DNA from: Vagococcus hydrophili
Lineage (GTDB): Bacteria; Bacillota; Bacilli; Lactobacillales; Vagococcaceae
Direction: 5' to 3'
Length of the DNA: 64,000 nucleotides
Assembly: GCF_011304195.1 (NCBI RefSeq)
Contig: NZ_CP049887.1
Span: 2,790,001 to 2,854,000, forward strand
Shown here one piece after another: positions 7,915 to 17,548 of this stretch. A program made the position numbers and the translations under genes. Numbering within the stretch: position 1 is the stretch's first letter; every line of letters starts with the position of its first letter. The notes beneath the pieces were generated by a model. The model did not search any database and was not told the origin of the DNA. It worked only from the letters and a program-made list of their open reading frames with translations.

Positions 7915-10575
7915 TCATGCCTCCCTTCTCCCTTTAATCTCAACTGTCACATCGATTAATTGTTCATTTAATAATTTAGCATAGATTTTCCCACCATGAG
8001 CACTTACTATGGTTTTGACAATGGATAAGCCGATGCCTAGTCCTTTTTTAGAATCGACCACGTTTTCTTCATCATTATCTTCAAACAACTTGTTGAGATA
8101 AGCTACATCTTTAGTCTCACCATAATTCAACACATGAAGTTTTACTTTGTGCTTTCCTTCTTCCACAGTTAAATAAATTTTGGAATCTTTTTCTCGGTAC
8201 CGCACACTATTCTCTAGTAAATTAAAGACAACTTGTTCCATTAAGATTGGGTCCACTTGAACCAAAATTAACGCCTCAGGCAAGGTCACTTCAAGTTCAA
8301 CAGTTGGATAATATTTTTTAAGTCGCTGAATAGCGGCAGACAAAACATCATCTAACACTTCCTCACTTGTTGTAACTTCCATCTTTTGAGTATCGATTCG
8401 TGTGATAGACAGTAAGTTTTCAATCATGCGAAGGAGCCACTCTGAATCTTTCTTAACACCTAAAAGCAGATTTTCTTTATCTATTTCTGTGAGTTTTGCT
8501 TTTTCTTTGTCATTTAAAATCATCTCAATAGAACCAGAAATCCCTGTTAAAGGCGTTCTTAAATCATGAGAAACAGCTCTTAACAAATTGCCTTTTGTTT
8601 TTTCTTTTTCTTTTTCAATATGAATGGTTTCTTTTTCTTGTTGCAATAATTTCTGTTCAATCGCAATTGCCATTTGGACTACCACTAGTCGAATAAAAGA
8701 AAGATTTTCTTCCGACAGTAGCTCATTTTCAGCAGATACCCCGACACCAATCACTGCTACTGTCTCCCCTTTTAAAATAACTGGAAAATAGCGTCCTTTA
8801 GCACCTGCTAAAGTATCTGTTCCTTTACCCGCTTCTTTTTGATTAATAAAACTCCAATGAGCAATCGCTGTTTCTTCTTTATTTTCTAGCAGAACTGGTT
8901 GCTTTTTAGGTGTTGCTAAACTTTTTACAGTCTCATCAAATTCTTGATAATAAATAAAGATATCTCGATTTAAATTATCAGAAAGGTAAGTTGCTGTAAT
9001 TTGAAGAACCTCTTGTAAGTGATTGGTTAGTAAGTAGCGCCTGTTTAAATCATACAACATTTGAATTTGTTGCTCTTTTCTTGCTGATGAAATAGCACTG
9101 GCTTTCATTCTGACCATGATGTTACTTACAATCAATCCAACTACCAGCATAAAAACTAAAGTAAAAGGATAACCTTCTTTTAACACCGTGAGAGAATGAT
9201 ACGGATACACAAAAAACCAGTTAAACAAAATAACGCTAAAGATAGATGATAAGGTACTCCATAAATAACCTTTAGTTACTCTTGAAACAGAAATAACCAT
9301 TAATAAATATAAAATAATAATATTTTGATCCCCAAATCCACTTCCAAAGAGGGTTAATGAAATCAAGGTTGTCACAACTAGTAGTAAAAAGGTCGTTGTT
9401 AAGTCTCTAAAACGAAATTTACCAAATAATTTTTTACTCATCACAAGCCAATTATTTTTAGGTTTTAGTTCTTTCTCATCATAAGGAAGTAAATGAATCT
9501 CTGTTTGATTTAATTCATCAAATAATTTATCTTCAATTGGTGTTCGAAATACCTTCTTCCACCAAGGGAGGGTAACATTTTTACCTAATACCAAATCAGT
9601 AATTCCTTGTAACTTAATAAAAGAAACGATGGTTTCAACTAAATCATAACTTTCAATGGTTATTACTTCAGCTCCGAGTTTTTCAGCTAATTTTACAAGC
9701 TCAGGATGATCATCTTCACTATCTTCTGTTTTAATATTTAGTGCAAACCACTGAACTCTTAAAAGTTGGGACAATCGAGCTGTCCATCTCAAGGTTCTTT
9801 TCGTTAAAGCAACCTCATCTCCTAAAATCAAGGATAAAAATTTACCATCTATCCCCATTAATTTAGATGAATCTTTATTTTCATTAATTGTAATATGATC
9901 GGCTGCCTTTTGAATCGCCAAACCTCTAAGTAAATTCAATTTTTCAGGAATAAAAAAATTTTGCAAGGCTCGGTCTGTGTTAGCTTTTTGATAAATTTTA
10001 CCTAGCCTTAAACGTTCTAATAAATCTTCTGCCGCAATATCAATAACTTTTAGTGAGCTTTCTGAGAAAAAAACATCTGGCACCGTTTCTTTGACCTCTA
10101 CTCCAGTCATCTCTTCTACGACATCATTTAAACTTTCAATATGCTGAACATTGACGGTTGTATAAACATCTATTCCGGCTTTTAGAAGTTCTTCAATATC
10201 TTGATACCTCTTCTTATTGCGTGCTGTTTCTGGATTGGTATGTGCTAGTTCATCCACTAAAATCAAATCAGGATGGCACAATAATGCGCCATCCAAATCA
10301 AAATCTTCTAATTGAATCCCTTTATAATCATACATTTTTTTAGGTAAAAGAGTTAATCCATCTAACAAAGCGGTTGTTTCTGGCCTAGTATGTGGTTCCA
10401 CGTATCCCACAGCCACATCTCTTCCTAACTTCACTTGATCATGAGCTTCCTCAAGCATCGCATAGGTTTTACCGACTCCTGCTGCATAGCCAAAGAAGAC
10501 TTTCAATTTTCCAGGATATTTTTCTTCCTTTACTTGCTGTAACCACTCGTCCGCTGACATTTTTTTAAGATTCAA
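7915..10575 (-). CDS. kdpD: KdpD potassium-responsive sensor histidine kinase
   Basis: An 886-residue protein of full length. An N-terminal KdpD domain (about residues 20-230) carries a P-loop GYAAGVGKTYAML. A UspA-like domain lies near 250-370, four membrane helices near 395-500, a GAF-like region near 510-640, the phospho-accepting His near 668 in SHDLRTPL, and an ATPase domain with NLLENSVRY and GLGIGLSIVK. In Firmicutes the Usp domain of KdpD-family proteins can bind cyclic di-AMP; whether it does so here is inference. It is in operon with kdpC upstream and kdpE downstream. Confidence 0.96.
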   Translation of the reverse strand: MNLKKMSADEWLQQVKEEKYPGKLKVFFGYAAGVGKTYAMLEEAHDQVKLGRDVAVGYVEPHTRPETTALLDGLTLLPKKMYDYKGIQLEDFDLDGALLCHPDLILVDELAHTNPETARNKKRYQDIEELLKAGIDVYTTVNVQHIESLNDVVEEMTGVEVKETVPDVFFSESSLKVIDIAAEDLLERLRLGKIYQKANTDRALQNFFIPEKLNLLRGLAIQKAADHITINENKDSSKLMGIDGKFLSLILGDEVALTKRTLRWTARLSQLLRVQWFALNIKTEDSEDDHPELVKLAEKLGAEVITIESYDLVETIVSFIKLQGITDLVLGKNVTLPWWKKVFRTPIEDKLFDELNQTEIHLLPYDEKELKPKNNWLVMSKKLFGKFRFRDLTTTFLLLVVTTLISLTLFGSGFGDQNIIILYLLMVISVSRVTKGYLWSTLSSIFSVILFNWFFVYPYHSLTVLKEGYPFTLVFMLVVGLIVSNIMVRMKASAISSARKEQQIQMLYDLNRRYLLTNHLQEVLQITATYLSDNLNRDIFIYYQEFDETVKSLATPKKQPVLLENKEETAIAHWSFINQKEAGKGTDTLAGAKGRYFPVILKGETVAVIGVGVSAENELLSEENLSFIRLVVVQMAIAIEQKLLQQEKETIHIEKEKEKTKGNLLRAVSHDLRTPLTGISGSIEMILNDKEKAKLTEIDKENLLLGVKKDSEWLLRMIENLLSITRIDTQKMEVTTSEEVLDDVLSAAIQRLKKYYPTVELEVTLPEALILVQVDPILMEQVVFNLLENSVRYREKDSKIYLTVEEGKHKVKLHVLNYGETKDVAYLNKLFEDNDEENVVDSKKGLGIGLSIVKTIVSAHGGKIYAKLLNEQLIDVTVEIKGRREA

Positions 10576-10588
10576 TTAGCTTCACCAC

Positions 10589-11125
10589 CTATTTATTTGT
10601 TTCATCCAAGGCAAGGTTAACTTCTAAAACATTGACTCTTTCTTCCGTATTAAGAGGTGTTACCTTGCTCACTATATGCTCGTTTATTATAGCACCTACT
10701 TTTTCTTCTGTCATTTGTCGCTCTTTAGCAATTCGTGGAATTTGATACTCCGCAGCTTTTAAAGAGATATCTGGATCAAGACCACTACCAGAAGCCATTA
10801 CCAAGTCAGCTGGCACTTTATCTTTTCTTCCTTCAATTGATTGACGTTCTTTAACTCGTGAGCTAACCGCTTTTTCTTGTTCATCAGACACAGGTGATAG
10901 TTGGCTAACTTCTTGTGGTCTACCCTGTAAATACTTAGGACTTTCATAGGTTTGACCTAATAGTTTTGATCCAACCACTTTATCATCTTTTGTCACAAGT
11001 TGGCCGTTAACCTCATCATTAAATAAGGCTTGACCAATCCCTGTCATGCTTAGTGGGTACAAGATACCTAAGATAACCGTCATTAAAAACATAAATTTCA
11101 ATGAGATTTTTAAAGAATTTTTCAT
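10589..11125 (-). CDS. kdpC: KdpC subunit of the potassium-transporting ATPase
   Basis: A 178-residue protein with one N-terminal membrane helix followed by an extracytoplasmic domain. The conserved segments MASGSGLDPDIS and IPRIAKER are KdpC hallmarks. KdpC stabilises the KdpFABC complex and raises potassium or nucleotide affinity. It is encoded 15 nt after kdpB and 13 nt before kdpD. Length is normal. Confidence 0.95.
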   Translation of the reverse strand: MKNSLKISLKFMFLMTVILGILYPLSMTGIGQALFNDEVNGQLVTKDDKVVGSKLLGQTYESPKYLQGRPQEVSQLSPVSDEQEKAVSSRVKERQSIEGRKDKVPADLVMASGSGLDPDISLKAAEYQIPRIAKERQMTEEKVGAIINEHIVSKVTPLNTEERVNVLEVNLALDETNK

Positions 11126-11140
11126 TTTATATCCATCCTT

Positions 11141-13183
11141 TTAAAAAAATAGTAATGTGAGTAGCATATCTAAGAGTTTAATTGCTATAAATGGTGCCAC
11201 AATGCCACCTAAACCATAAACCAATAAGTTATGAGAGAGTATTTTATTAGCTGGCATTTCTTTATAAGACACACCTTTTAAGGCTAGCGGAATTAAGAAC
11301 ACAATAATCACCGCATTATATATCACTGCCGAAAGAATCGCTGTCGTTGGATTGGTTAAATTCATAATATTTAGCGCACTTAATTCTGGGTAAATACTAA
11401 AGAAAAGAACTGGAATAATCGCAAAGTATTTGGCAATATCATTAGCAATACTAAAGGTTGTTAAAGCCCCACGAGTCATTAGTAGTTGTTTACCAATCTT
11501 CACAATGCTGATTAATTTTGTTGGACTAGAATCTAAATCAATCATATTCCCAGCTTCTTTAGCTGCTTGTGTTCCTGTATTCATCGCTACTGCCACATCA
11601 GCCTGAGCTAAAGCTGGCGCATCATTGGTCCCATCTCCCGTCATTGCAACTAAGTGACCTTCACTTTGATATTTACGAATTAAATCCATTTTATTTTCAG
11701 GTGTTGCTTCTGCTAAAAAGTCATCTACGCCAGCTTCTGCGGCAATTGCTGCAGCAGTCATGGGATTATCTCCTGTTATCATAATCGTTTTAATGCCCAT
11801 TTTTCGCATATCTTCAAATTTTTCTTTGACGCCATTTTTTACAATATCTTTTAAATAAATCACACCAAGAACGATATTATTTTTAACAACAACTAATGGT
11901 GTTCCACCAACTTTGGCAATTTCTGAGACAATCTCATCACAGTCTTCAGGATAAATTCCCCCAGATTCTTCAACAAAAATCCTCATAGTATCCGCAGCAC
12001 CTTTTCTGATGGAATCCCCATCATAATCAATCCCACTCATTCTTGTTTTCGCTGAAAACTCAATGAACGTCATTTCTTTTTGATTCATCACACGTTCCCT
12101 TATTTCAAAACGTTCTTTTGCTAAAATAACAATACTACGACCTTCTGCTGTTTCATCGGCAATAGAGGATAATTGCGCTGCATCTGCCAATTCTTTTTCA
12201 GAAACACCTAAAACTGGACGAAATTCACTAGCACGGCGGTTTCCTAGGGTAATCGTTCCAGTTTTATCTAATAAAAGGATATCCACGTCACCGGCCGCTT
12301 CAATGGCTCGTCCACTCATCGCTACTACATTTTCTTTATTTAAACGACTCATTCCCGCAATACCAATTGAGGAAACTAAAGCACCAATCGTTGTCGGTGC
12401 TAAACAGACAAGTAAAGCTGTTAATGTGGTAATTGAGATTGCTTCACCTTTCCCTACTAACTGACTTGAAAAATCAGTAAAGGTATAAAGCGTTGCTGTG
12501 ACAATCAAAAAGATGATCGTTAAGGTAATTAAAAAGATTTGTAACCCAATCTCATTAGGTGTTTTCTTTATCTCCGTTCCTTCTACCATGGAAATCATTT
12601 TATCTAAGAAAGAATGACCACTTTCAGCTGTTACTTTGATGATTAGAAAATCTGAGACAAGCGTTGTTCCGCCAGTCACAGCACTTCTGTCTCCCCCTGA
12701 TTCACGGATAACTGGAGCTGATTCACCTGTAATCGCACTTTCATCAACAGAGGCAGCCCCCTCAATAACTTCTCCATCCATTGGAATTTGTTCACCAGAA
12801 ACGACATAAACAATGTCACCTTTTTTCAAGTTTGAAGAAATCACCTCTTCAAATTCATCTTTTTTCTCAATTGATTTAATTCGTTTAGCTGTGACATCTT
12901 CTCTTGCTTGTTTTAAACTGTCAGCTTGTGCTTTTCCACGACCTTCAGCAATCGCTTCTGAAAAATTGGCAAATAATAGTGTTAACCACAGAATTAAAGC
13001 AATACTAAAAGTAAACCATGATTGGTTCTCGCCTTGAGGCTCCTTAACAAAGAACAAAACTGTTGTGATGATGGCACCTAGATAAACCACCATCATCACA
13101 GGATTTTGTACTTGTATTTTAGGATTCATTTTGATTAACGAATCTTTTAATGCTCTTCTAAAAATCATCCATTTATTTTCCAT
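11141..13183 (-). CDS. kdpB: KdpB, P-type ATPase subunit of the Kdp potassium pump
   Basis: A 680-residue P-type ATPase. The phosphorylation site DKTGT has its Asp near residue 306, the actuator motif is TGES, and the hinge is [12 protein letters not shown]. The MTGDNPMTA and KNGVKEKF segments are typical of KdpB. It hydrolyses ATP to drive potassium uptake through KdpA. All catalytic motifs are present and the length is normal. It lies between kdpA and kdpC with gaps of about 15 nt. Confidence 0.97.
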   Translation of the reverse strand: MENKWMIFRRALKDSLIKMNPKIQVQNPVMMVVYLGAIITTVLFFVKEPQGENQSWFTFSIALILWLTLLFANFSEAIAEGRGKAQADSLKQAREDVTAKRIKSIEKKDEFEEVISSNLKKGDIVYVVSGEQIPMDGEVIEGAASVDESAITGESAPVIRESGGDRSAVTGGTTLVSDFLIIKVTAESGHSFLDKMISMVEGTEIKKTPNEIGLQIFLITLTIIFLIVTATLYTFTDFSSQLVGKGEAISITTLTALLVCLAPTTIGALVSSIGIAGMSRLNKENVVAMSGRAIEAAGDVDILLLDKTGTITLGNRRASEFRPVLGVSEKELADAAQLSSIADETAEGRSIVILAKERFEIRERVMNQKEMTFIEFSAKTRMSGIDYDGDSIRKGAADTMRIFVEESGGIYPEDCDEIVSEIAKVGGTPLVVVKNNIVLGVIYLKDIVKNGVKEKFEDMRKMGIKTIMITGDNPMTAAAIAAEAGVDDFLAEATPENKMDLIRKYQSEGHLVAMTGDGTNDAPALAQADVAVAMNTGTQAAKEAGNMIDLDSSPTKLISIVKIGKQLLMTRGALTTFSIANDIAKYFAIIPVLFFSIYPELSALNIMNLTNPTTAILSAVIYNAVIIVFLIPLALKGVSYKEMPANKILSHNLLVYGLGGIVAPFIAIKLLDMLLTLLFF

Positions 13184-13197
13184 TTTAAAATTACCCC

Positions 13198-14883
13198 TTA
13201 CTTAGTTACAAAAAATTCGGCGATTGGACCTAATGCCAATGATGGGAAGAAACTTAATGCCCCAATAACAAAAATGACAATCACTAACATCATGATAAAT
13301 GTTGGACTAGTCGTTGATAACGTCCCACTACTAACAGATGTTTGATTCTTATTAGCTAAATTTCCAGCTAAAAATAGGACAGCAAACATTGGTATGAAAC
13401 GTGTTATCATCATAATTGAGCCACCTATTATATTTAAGAATGTCGTATCTGCTGTTAACCCTGCAAAGGCACTTCCATTATTATTGGCTAATGACGTAAA
13501 CGCGTATAAAATTTCCGAAAAGCCATGAGCCCCACTATTAGTTAAAGATTCCATAGGTTTACCTAAGATGATGAAGCTCATAGCTCCCAATAAGACAAAT
13601 GCTAATGGTGTTAAAATCACAATACACGCCATTTTCATATCGAAAGGTTCGATTTTTTTTCTTAGGTATTCTGGCGTACGACCTACAAGCAAACCTGCAA
13701 TAAACACGGTTAGAATGACAAAAACGATCATTCCATACAAGCCGCTTCCCGCACCACCAAAAATAATTTCACCTAGTTGCATTAAGAACATTGGTATCAA
13801 ACCACCAAGTGGCGTGAAACTATCCATCATAGCGTTAACAGAACCGTTAGATACAGCTGTGGTACTGGATGCCCACAGACTAGACCATATAATACCAAAC
13901 CGAGTTTCTTTTCCTTCCATGTTGCCAGCTGTCATTAAATGTTGAGACATGATTGGTTGCATTTCACTTAAGAAAATCCCAACTGTTGCTAAAACTAAAA
14001 TGAAAACTGAAACGATCATAATCGTTCTACCTTGTTTTAAATCTTTCATAAAGAATCCAAAAGCCATAATTAAAGCTGCTGGAACAATCAAAATCGCATA
14101 ATTTTCAATAAAATTACTAAACAATGTCGGATTTTCAAAAGGATGAGCTGAGTTAGCACCAAAGAATCCACCACCATTTGTTCCTAATTGTTTAATTGCA
14201 ATTTGACTAGCTGCTGGACCAAAAGGTATTAACTGTTTAACTCCTTCATCAAGTCCGTTCACTTCCATATTTGGTAAAAAGTTTTGAACCACGCCTTGTG
14301 ACATCAACAAAATCGTTGTAATGATTGATAATGGCAATAACACGTATAGTAAAACTCGTGTCATGTCTTTCCAAAAATTGCCAACACTTAAACTATTTTT
14401 ACGTTTAAATCCTCTAAGTAAGGCAAACAGAACTGAAATCCCCACTGCCGCAGAGACAAAATTTTGAACCGTTAAACCAATCATTTGAACTAAGTATGAG
14501 ACTTGTGTTTCACCTGCGTAAGCTTGCCAGTTAGTATTTGTCACAAAACTAGCAGCGGTATTAAAGGCAAGTGAAAAAGTCATGTTAGGGACATGATTAG
14601 GATTCCCTGGTAAAAATCCTTGAGTCATCAATAAAATAAATAAGAATACAAAAGATATTAAAGTGATTCCTAAAACACCTTTAGCGTACTGTTTAGCACT
14701 CATTTCTTTTGTGACATGATTTTTTCCGAAAAATTGATATAGTTTATTTTCAATTTTTCCAATTACTTTATCTAAAAAAGTTGCCTCATCCGACATCACT
14801 TTTTTTATATAGAATCCCAATGGAATACTTGTTAATAGTAGTACTGAGAAAAAAAGTATCAAAGTCCATGTAAAAGCCATCAT
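13198..14883 (-). CDS. kdpA: KdpA, potassium-translocating subunit
   Basis: A 561-residue polytopic membrane protein of the potassium-channel-like KdpA family. It has about ten helices and the pore-loop segment [19 protein letters not shown] near residue 225, together with the TNTNWQ and NNNGSAF pore loops. It starts with two Met codons (14883, 14880) after a run of G residues. Its start overlaps the kdpF stop codon (ATGA). It forms the high-affinity pump with KdpB, KdpC and probably the tiny KdpF. Confidence 0.97.
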   Translation of the reverse strand: MMAFTWTLILFFSVLLLTSIPLGFYIKKVMSDEATFLDKVIGKIENKLYQFFGKNHVTKEMSAKQYAKGVLGITLISFVFLFILLMTQGFLPGNPNHVPNMTFSLAFNTAASFVTNTNWQAYAGETQVSYLVQMIGLTVQNFVSAAVGISVLFALLRGFKRKNSLSVGNFWKDMTRVLLYVLLPLSIITTILLMSQGVVQNFLPNMEVNGLDEGVKQLIPFGPAASQIAIKQLGTNGGGFFGANSAHPFENPTLFSNFIENYAILIVPAALIMAFGFFMKDLKQGRTIMIVSVFILVLATVGIFLSEMQPIMSQHLMTAGNMEGKETRFGIIWSSLWASSTTAVSNGSVNAMMDSFTPLGGLIPMFLMQLGEIIFGGAGSGLYGMIVFVILTVFIAGLLVGRTPEYLRKKIEPFDMKMACIVILTPLAFVLLGAMSFIILGKPMESLTNSGAHGFSEILYAFTSLANNNGSAFAGLTADTTFLNIIGGSIMMITRFIPMFAVLFLAGNLANKNQTSVSSGTLSTTSPTFIMMLVIVIFVIGALSFFPSLALGPIAEFFVTK

Positions 14884-14960
14884 TTTTTATCCCCCCAAAA
14901 CAATTCATAAAATAAATAAATCAAAGTCATCACAGCGATAATCCCCACAATAATAATCAT
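14880..14960 (-). CDS. kdpF: KdpF-like 26-residue membrane peptide
   Basis: A small open frame on the minus strand starts at ATG 14960 and encodes one hydrophobic helix with a short charged tail ([20 protein letters not shown], then FWGDKK). AGGGAAGGGAAG lies just upstream. The TGA stop overlaps the ATG of kdpA by four bases, the coupling expected of kdpFABC. Size, single-helix plan, and position directly before kdpA match KdpF, the lipid-like stabilising subunit of the Kdp pump. Sequence similarity in such a short peptide is weak evidence, so the call rests mainly on position. Confidence 0.8.
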   Translation of the reverse strand: MIIIVGIIAVMTLIYLFYELFWGDKK

Positions 14961-14992
14961 CAAATAACTTCCCTTCCCTCTTGAATAAAGAA

Positions 14993-14998
14993 AGTATA
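14993..14998 (-). promoter_or_regulatory. Possible -10 element of the kdp operon
   Basis: TATACT on the minus strand about 33 nt upstream of kdpF. No convincing -35 is seen, which would fit an activator-dependent promoter (KdpE), but this is inference. Confidence 0.35.
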
Positions 14999-15032
14999 GC
15001 AAAAACCATATAAAGATAGTGTTAAGAAAAGC

Positions 15033-15317
15033 GTGAATAAAAAATCGTTTTGCTCTGAGTAACTGGAGGCAATTAAAAATAATTCACGCTTTTCGAATTA
15101 ATTTTAATTGGTGAAGTTACCGAAGGAGCAGATTTTTTCTTCCGGACTACAAAGCGTGATGAAAAAGGCGTTTAACTCCAAGCAGCTGGAGGAAATGCAA
15201 AATAATCGGCGCTTTTTCCGATTAATTTGTATTTGTGAAGCTGCCGCAGGAGTTGCCTTTTGAATCCGGACTACAAAAACGTGATGAAAAAGGTTTCTTT
15301 ACTCCAAGCAGTTAGAG
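15033..15317 (+). repeat. Hairpin repeat array, two A-B units plus terminal A arm
   Basis: Most of the gap between kdpF and the amidase gene is this array. Unit 1 starts at 15033 (GTGAATAAAAAATCG), unit 2 at 15156 (GTGATGAAAAAGGCG) and the unpaired A arm at 15281; spacings are 123 and 125 bp. Unit 1 pairs AAAAAATC with GATTTTTT and GTAACT with AGTTAC. Unit 2 pairs AAAAGGC with GCCTTTT and GCAGCT with AGCTGC. Inner stems are 15070-15085 with 15095-15110 (15 of 16 matched) in unit 1, and a different sequence in unit 2. The last A arm abuts the amidase terminator. Confidence 0.85.
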
Positions 15318-15327
15318 AATACAAAAA

Positions 15328-15357
15328 AAGAGGATAACTTTCGATTGTCATCCTCTT
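15328..15357. terminator. Intrinsic terminator of the amidase gene
   Basis: An 8-bp perfect core stem (AAGAGGAT with ATCCTCTT) is extended by partial pairing. A run of eight T follows on the minus strand. The terminal A arm of the repeat array lies immediately beyond it. Confidence 0.75.
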
Positions 15358-15370
15358 ATAGCTTATTCAA

Positions 15371-16822
15371 TTATTCATATACTTTAGGAATCATCAATTT
15401 GTGTAATTCTTCAAACCATTTTCCAACCTCAAGTAACAAGCTATCATTTCCTTTACTTGCCATCAACTGGACTCCAATCGGTAGATTCTCTTTTTCAGTC
15501 ATATGAGTAGGCAGACTAATCGCAGGCTGCCCTGTTAAATTAGCTAATTGCGTATAAGGTGTTATCCATAAACTTTTTTCAAACATGTCATAAATTAACG
15601 TATCTAACTCTTCTTTTGTTTGAAATTCTGCTTCATGCATTCTTTCCCGAATCTCGTCACTTTGAAGATCGTCCGTTATTTTGGGCGCAATCGTTGTCGC
15701 GGTTGGAGATAAAAAGATATCATAGGTTTCAAAAAGTTGTTCCATGATAACCGCAGACTGATCCCAAATATTAAAACTATCCGCATAGTCAGCTGCAGAT
15801 AATTTTTTCCCGAACTGATAAATCGCCCACGTCATTAATTCCATATCCTCTTTAAGCAAGGGTCGATGAAAAGCTTTTTCCATATGATTCATCATATTAG
15901 CTGTCTCGCCACCATTCATCTGGTAGTAACTTTTAATTAACCCTAAACCATCCACTGGATAATCAATCATTTCAACAGAATGACCCAAACCTTCTAAAAA
16001 AATGGCAGCATTATGCACGGCTTGAATCGCTTCATCTGAAACAGGATTACCAATTGGAGACGTGGTACAAACTGCGATCTTTAGCGGTCGATTAACAACT
16101 GGCAGACTTGCTTTTGGCTGATTAAAAGGTGAAAACTGCTTATTAGGCTTTAAAATACGCAACATTTTCTTAGTGTCTCTAATGGAAACTCCTAATACAA
16201 AATTCACAGAAGCACCTTGCCAGTCACGAAAGCCATCTGGACCTGTCACAATCTTGCCTCGACTTGGTTTCATCCCAATTAACCCAGTAAAACTTGCGGG
16301 AATTCTAATCGATCCACCACCGTCACTTGCTCCTGCAATCGGTGAAATACCAGAAGCGACGACCGAAGCTGCTCCACCACTACTTCCACCTGAATAACGC
16401 GTTATATCAAGCGGATTCAAAGTGTCACCGTTTATATCTGCATCGGTCACGTTTTTAAAACCAAATTCTGGAGCTGTGGTCACACCAAAAGGCACAAACC
16501 CAGCTTGTTCAATTCGTGATACATAATTATTCGTTTGATTAGCAATATTATTTTTAAATAGTTTAGAACCCATCGTCTGAGAAAAACCTTCTTTGCTCTG
16601 ACCTAAATCTTTTAGCGGGAAAGGGACACCGTAAAACGGACTATTTTTTAAATTCTGCTTATCTGATTCCAAGGACTTTTTTGCCTTATCAAGATCCAAC
16701 TCGACGAAGGCATTTAATTTTTCATTTGCTTTTGCTTTTTTATACATCTCATCTAAGGCTTCCATCGGTGACATGTCGTTGTTTCGAATCAAACCAGCAA
16801 GATAAGTCGCATCTTTTACCAT
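15371..16822 (-). CDS. Amidase-signature family amidase
   Basis: A 483-residue enzyme of the Ser-cisSer-Lys amidase family. The predicted triad is Lys71 (FPLKDLGQ), cis-Ser147 (GGSSGG) and nucleophile Ser171 (SDGGGSIRIPA). It hydrolyses or transfers an amide nitrogen. The GatA subunit of the tRNA amidotransferase belongs to the same family, but no gatB or gatC is adjacent and the C-terminal half is closer in feel to stand-alone amidases, so the substrate is left open. A GGGGGGA Shine-Dalgarno supports the ATG at 16822. It appears monocistronic. Confidence 0.9.
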   Translation of the reverse strand: MVKDATYLAGLIRNNDMSPMEALDEMYKKAKANEKLNAFVELDLDKAKKSLESDKQNLKNSPFYGVPFPLKDLGQSKEGFSQTMGSKLFKNNIANQTNNYVSRIEQAGFVPFGVTTAPEFGFKNVTDADINGDTLNPLDITRYSGGSSGGAASVVASGISPIAGASDGGGSIRIPASFTGLIGMKPSRGKIVTGPDGFRDWQGASVNFVLGVSIRDTKKMLRILKPNKQFSPFNQPKASLPVVNRPLKIAVCTTSPIGNPVSDEAIQAVHNAAIFLEGLGHSVEMIDYPVDGLGLIKSYYQMNGGETANMMNHMEKAFHRPLLKEDMELMTWAIYQFGKKLSAADYADSFNIWDQSAVIMEQLFETYDIFLSPTATTIAPKITDDLQSDEIRERMHEAEFQTKEELDTLIYDMFEKSLWITPYTQLANLTGQPAISLPTHMTEKENLPIGVQLMASKGNDSLLLEVGKWFEELHKLMIPKVYE

Positions 16823-16944
16823 AAAAATCCCCCCTATACTATTATCTAATCAATTTTTAAGTCAAATGACAAGTAGTTTATACTAAATAGGGTATTTTTT
16901 AAAAGAAACGCACGATATTTAATTATAATAAAAACAAAATTGGT

Positions 16945-17469
16945 TTACCAACAATCTCCTTCTCGCAAATCACATATAAAGTCTTCTTTAAGAGAAATTT
17001 GTTCATTAGTATTGAAAACAAGAATTTCTTCATTTGATTCTTTAATACCCGATAAACTAAATTCTTTTATATTCCCTTCCCATTTGATCCAACCCATTTT
17101 TTGATAAAGTGGTAGCCCCATCTCTGAAGCGCATAAAGCTCCAAAATCAAAGGTCCCTTTTATAATAGACTCAACTTCCTCCATCATCAATTGACCAATT
17201 CCTTGTCTTTGATATTTAGAACTAACTGCCATTGCCTCCACATAACCAACATAATGAGCTTTTTTACCAACTACCATGGAACGTTGAACCACAGAAACAT
17301 GAGCGATTATTTTTTCATCTTCTTTAATCATTAAGTGAATGCCACCAAGAGCATGAGACAAATCATCTCGTGAAAATTCACCTTCAAAGGCTTTGTCTAA
17401 AAAAGAAAAAAGTTCCTCTTTATCCGTTTTTGACAGCTCATAACTGTTTTTTATAATTATTTTGTTCAT
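16945..17469 (-). CDS. GNAT acetyltransferase resembling aminoglycoside 2'-N-acetyltransferase AAC(2')-I
   Basis: A 174-residue GNAT protein. From memory it follows the AAC(2')-I plan through its whole length: a GGIHLMI segment, IAHVSVVQR, GYVEAMAV with the acetyl-CoA loop QRQGIG, then GALCASEMGLPLYQKMGW, and a C-terminal DLREGDCW matching the D-x-R-x-GD-x-W end of AAC(2')-Ic. The start at 17469 (MNKIIIKN) is chosen because AAGGAAG lies 8 nt upstream; a longer frame reaches 17505. The upstream leader contains the T tract of the ffh terminator. It probably acetylates an amine; whether it modifies aminoglycosides is inference. Confidence 0.8.
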   Translation of the reverse strand: MNKIIIKNSYELSKTDKEELFSFLDKAFEGEFSRDDLSHALGGIHLMIKEDEKIIAHVSVVQRSMVVGKKAHYVGYVEAMAVSSKYQRQGIGQLMMEEVESIIKGTFDFGALCASEMGLPLYQKMGWIKWEGNIKEFSLSGIKESNEEILVFNTNEQISLKEDFICDLREGDCW

Positions 17470-17502
17470 GATGTTTACTTCCTTCTCCTTAGTAAAAAAA
17501 CA

Positions 17503-17535
17503 CAATTAACAAGTTATCACTCAACTTGCTAATTG
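17503..17535 (-). terminator. Intrinsic terminator after ffh
   Basis: A 13-bp stem with one mismatch (17503-17515 with 17523-17535), 7-nt loop, followed on the minus strand by TGTGTTTTTTT. The T tract ends about 20 nt before the start of the AAC(2')-like gene. Confidence 0.8.
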
Positions 17536-17548
17536 CGTTCTTAAGGTA

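Noticed and set aside
15033-15317. CRISPR array
   Set aside because: Period is about 123 bp, not 55-75; repeats are long paired arms, there are no short unique spacers, and no cas genes are near.
15033-15317. Riboswitch (for example cyclic di-AMP) controlling kdp
   Set aside because: The structured region is the dispersed hairpin repeat found at unrelated loci, lies on the far side of the kdp promoter from kdpF, and does not show cyclic di-AMP aptamer motifs I recognise.
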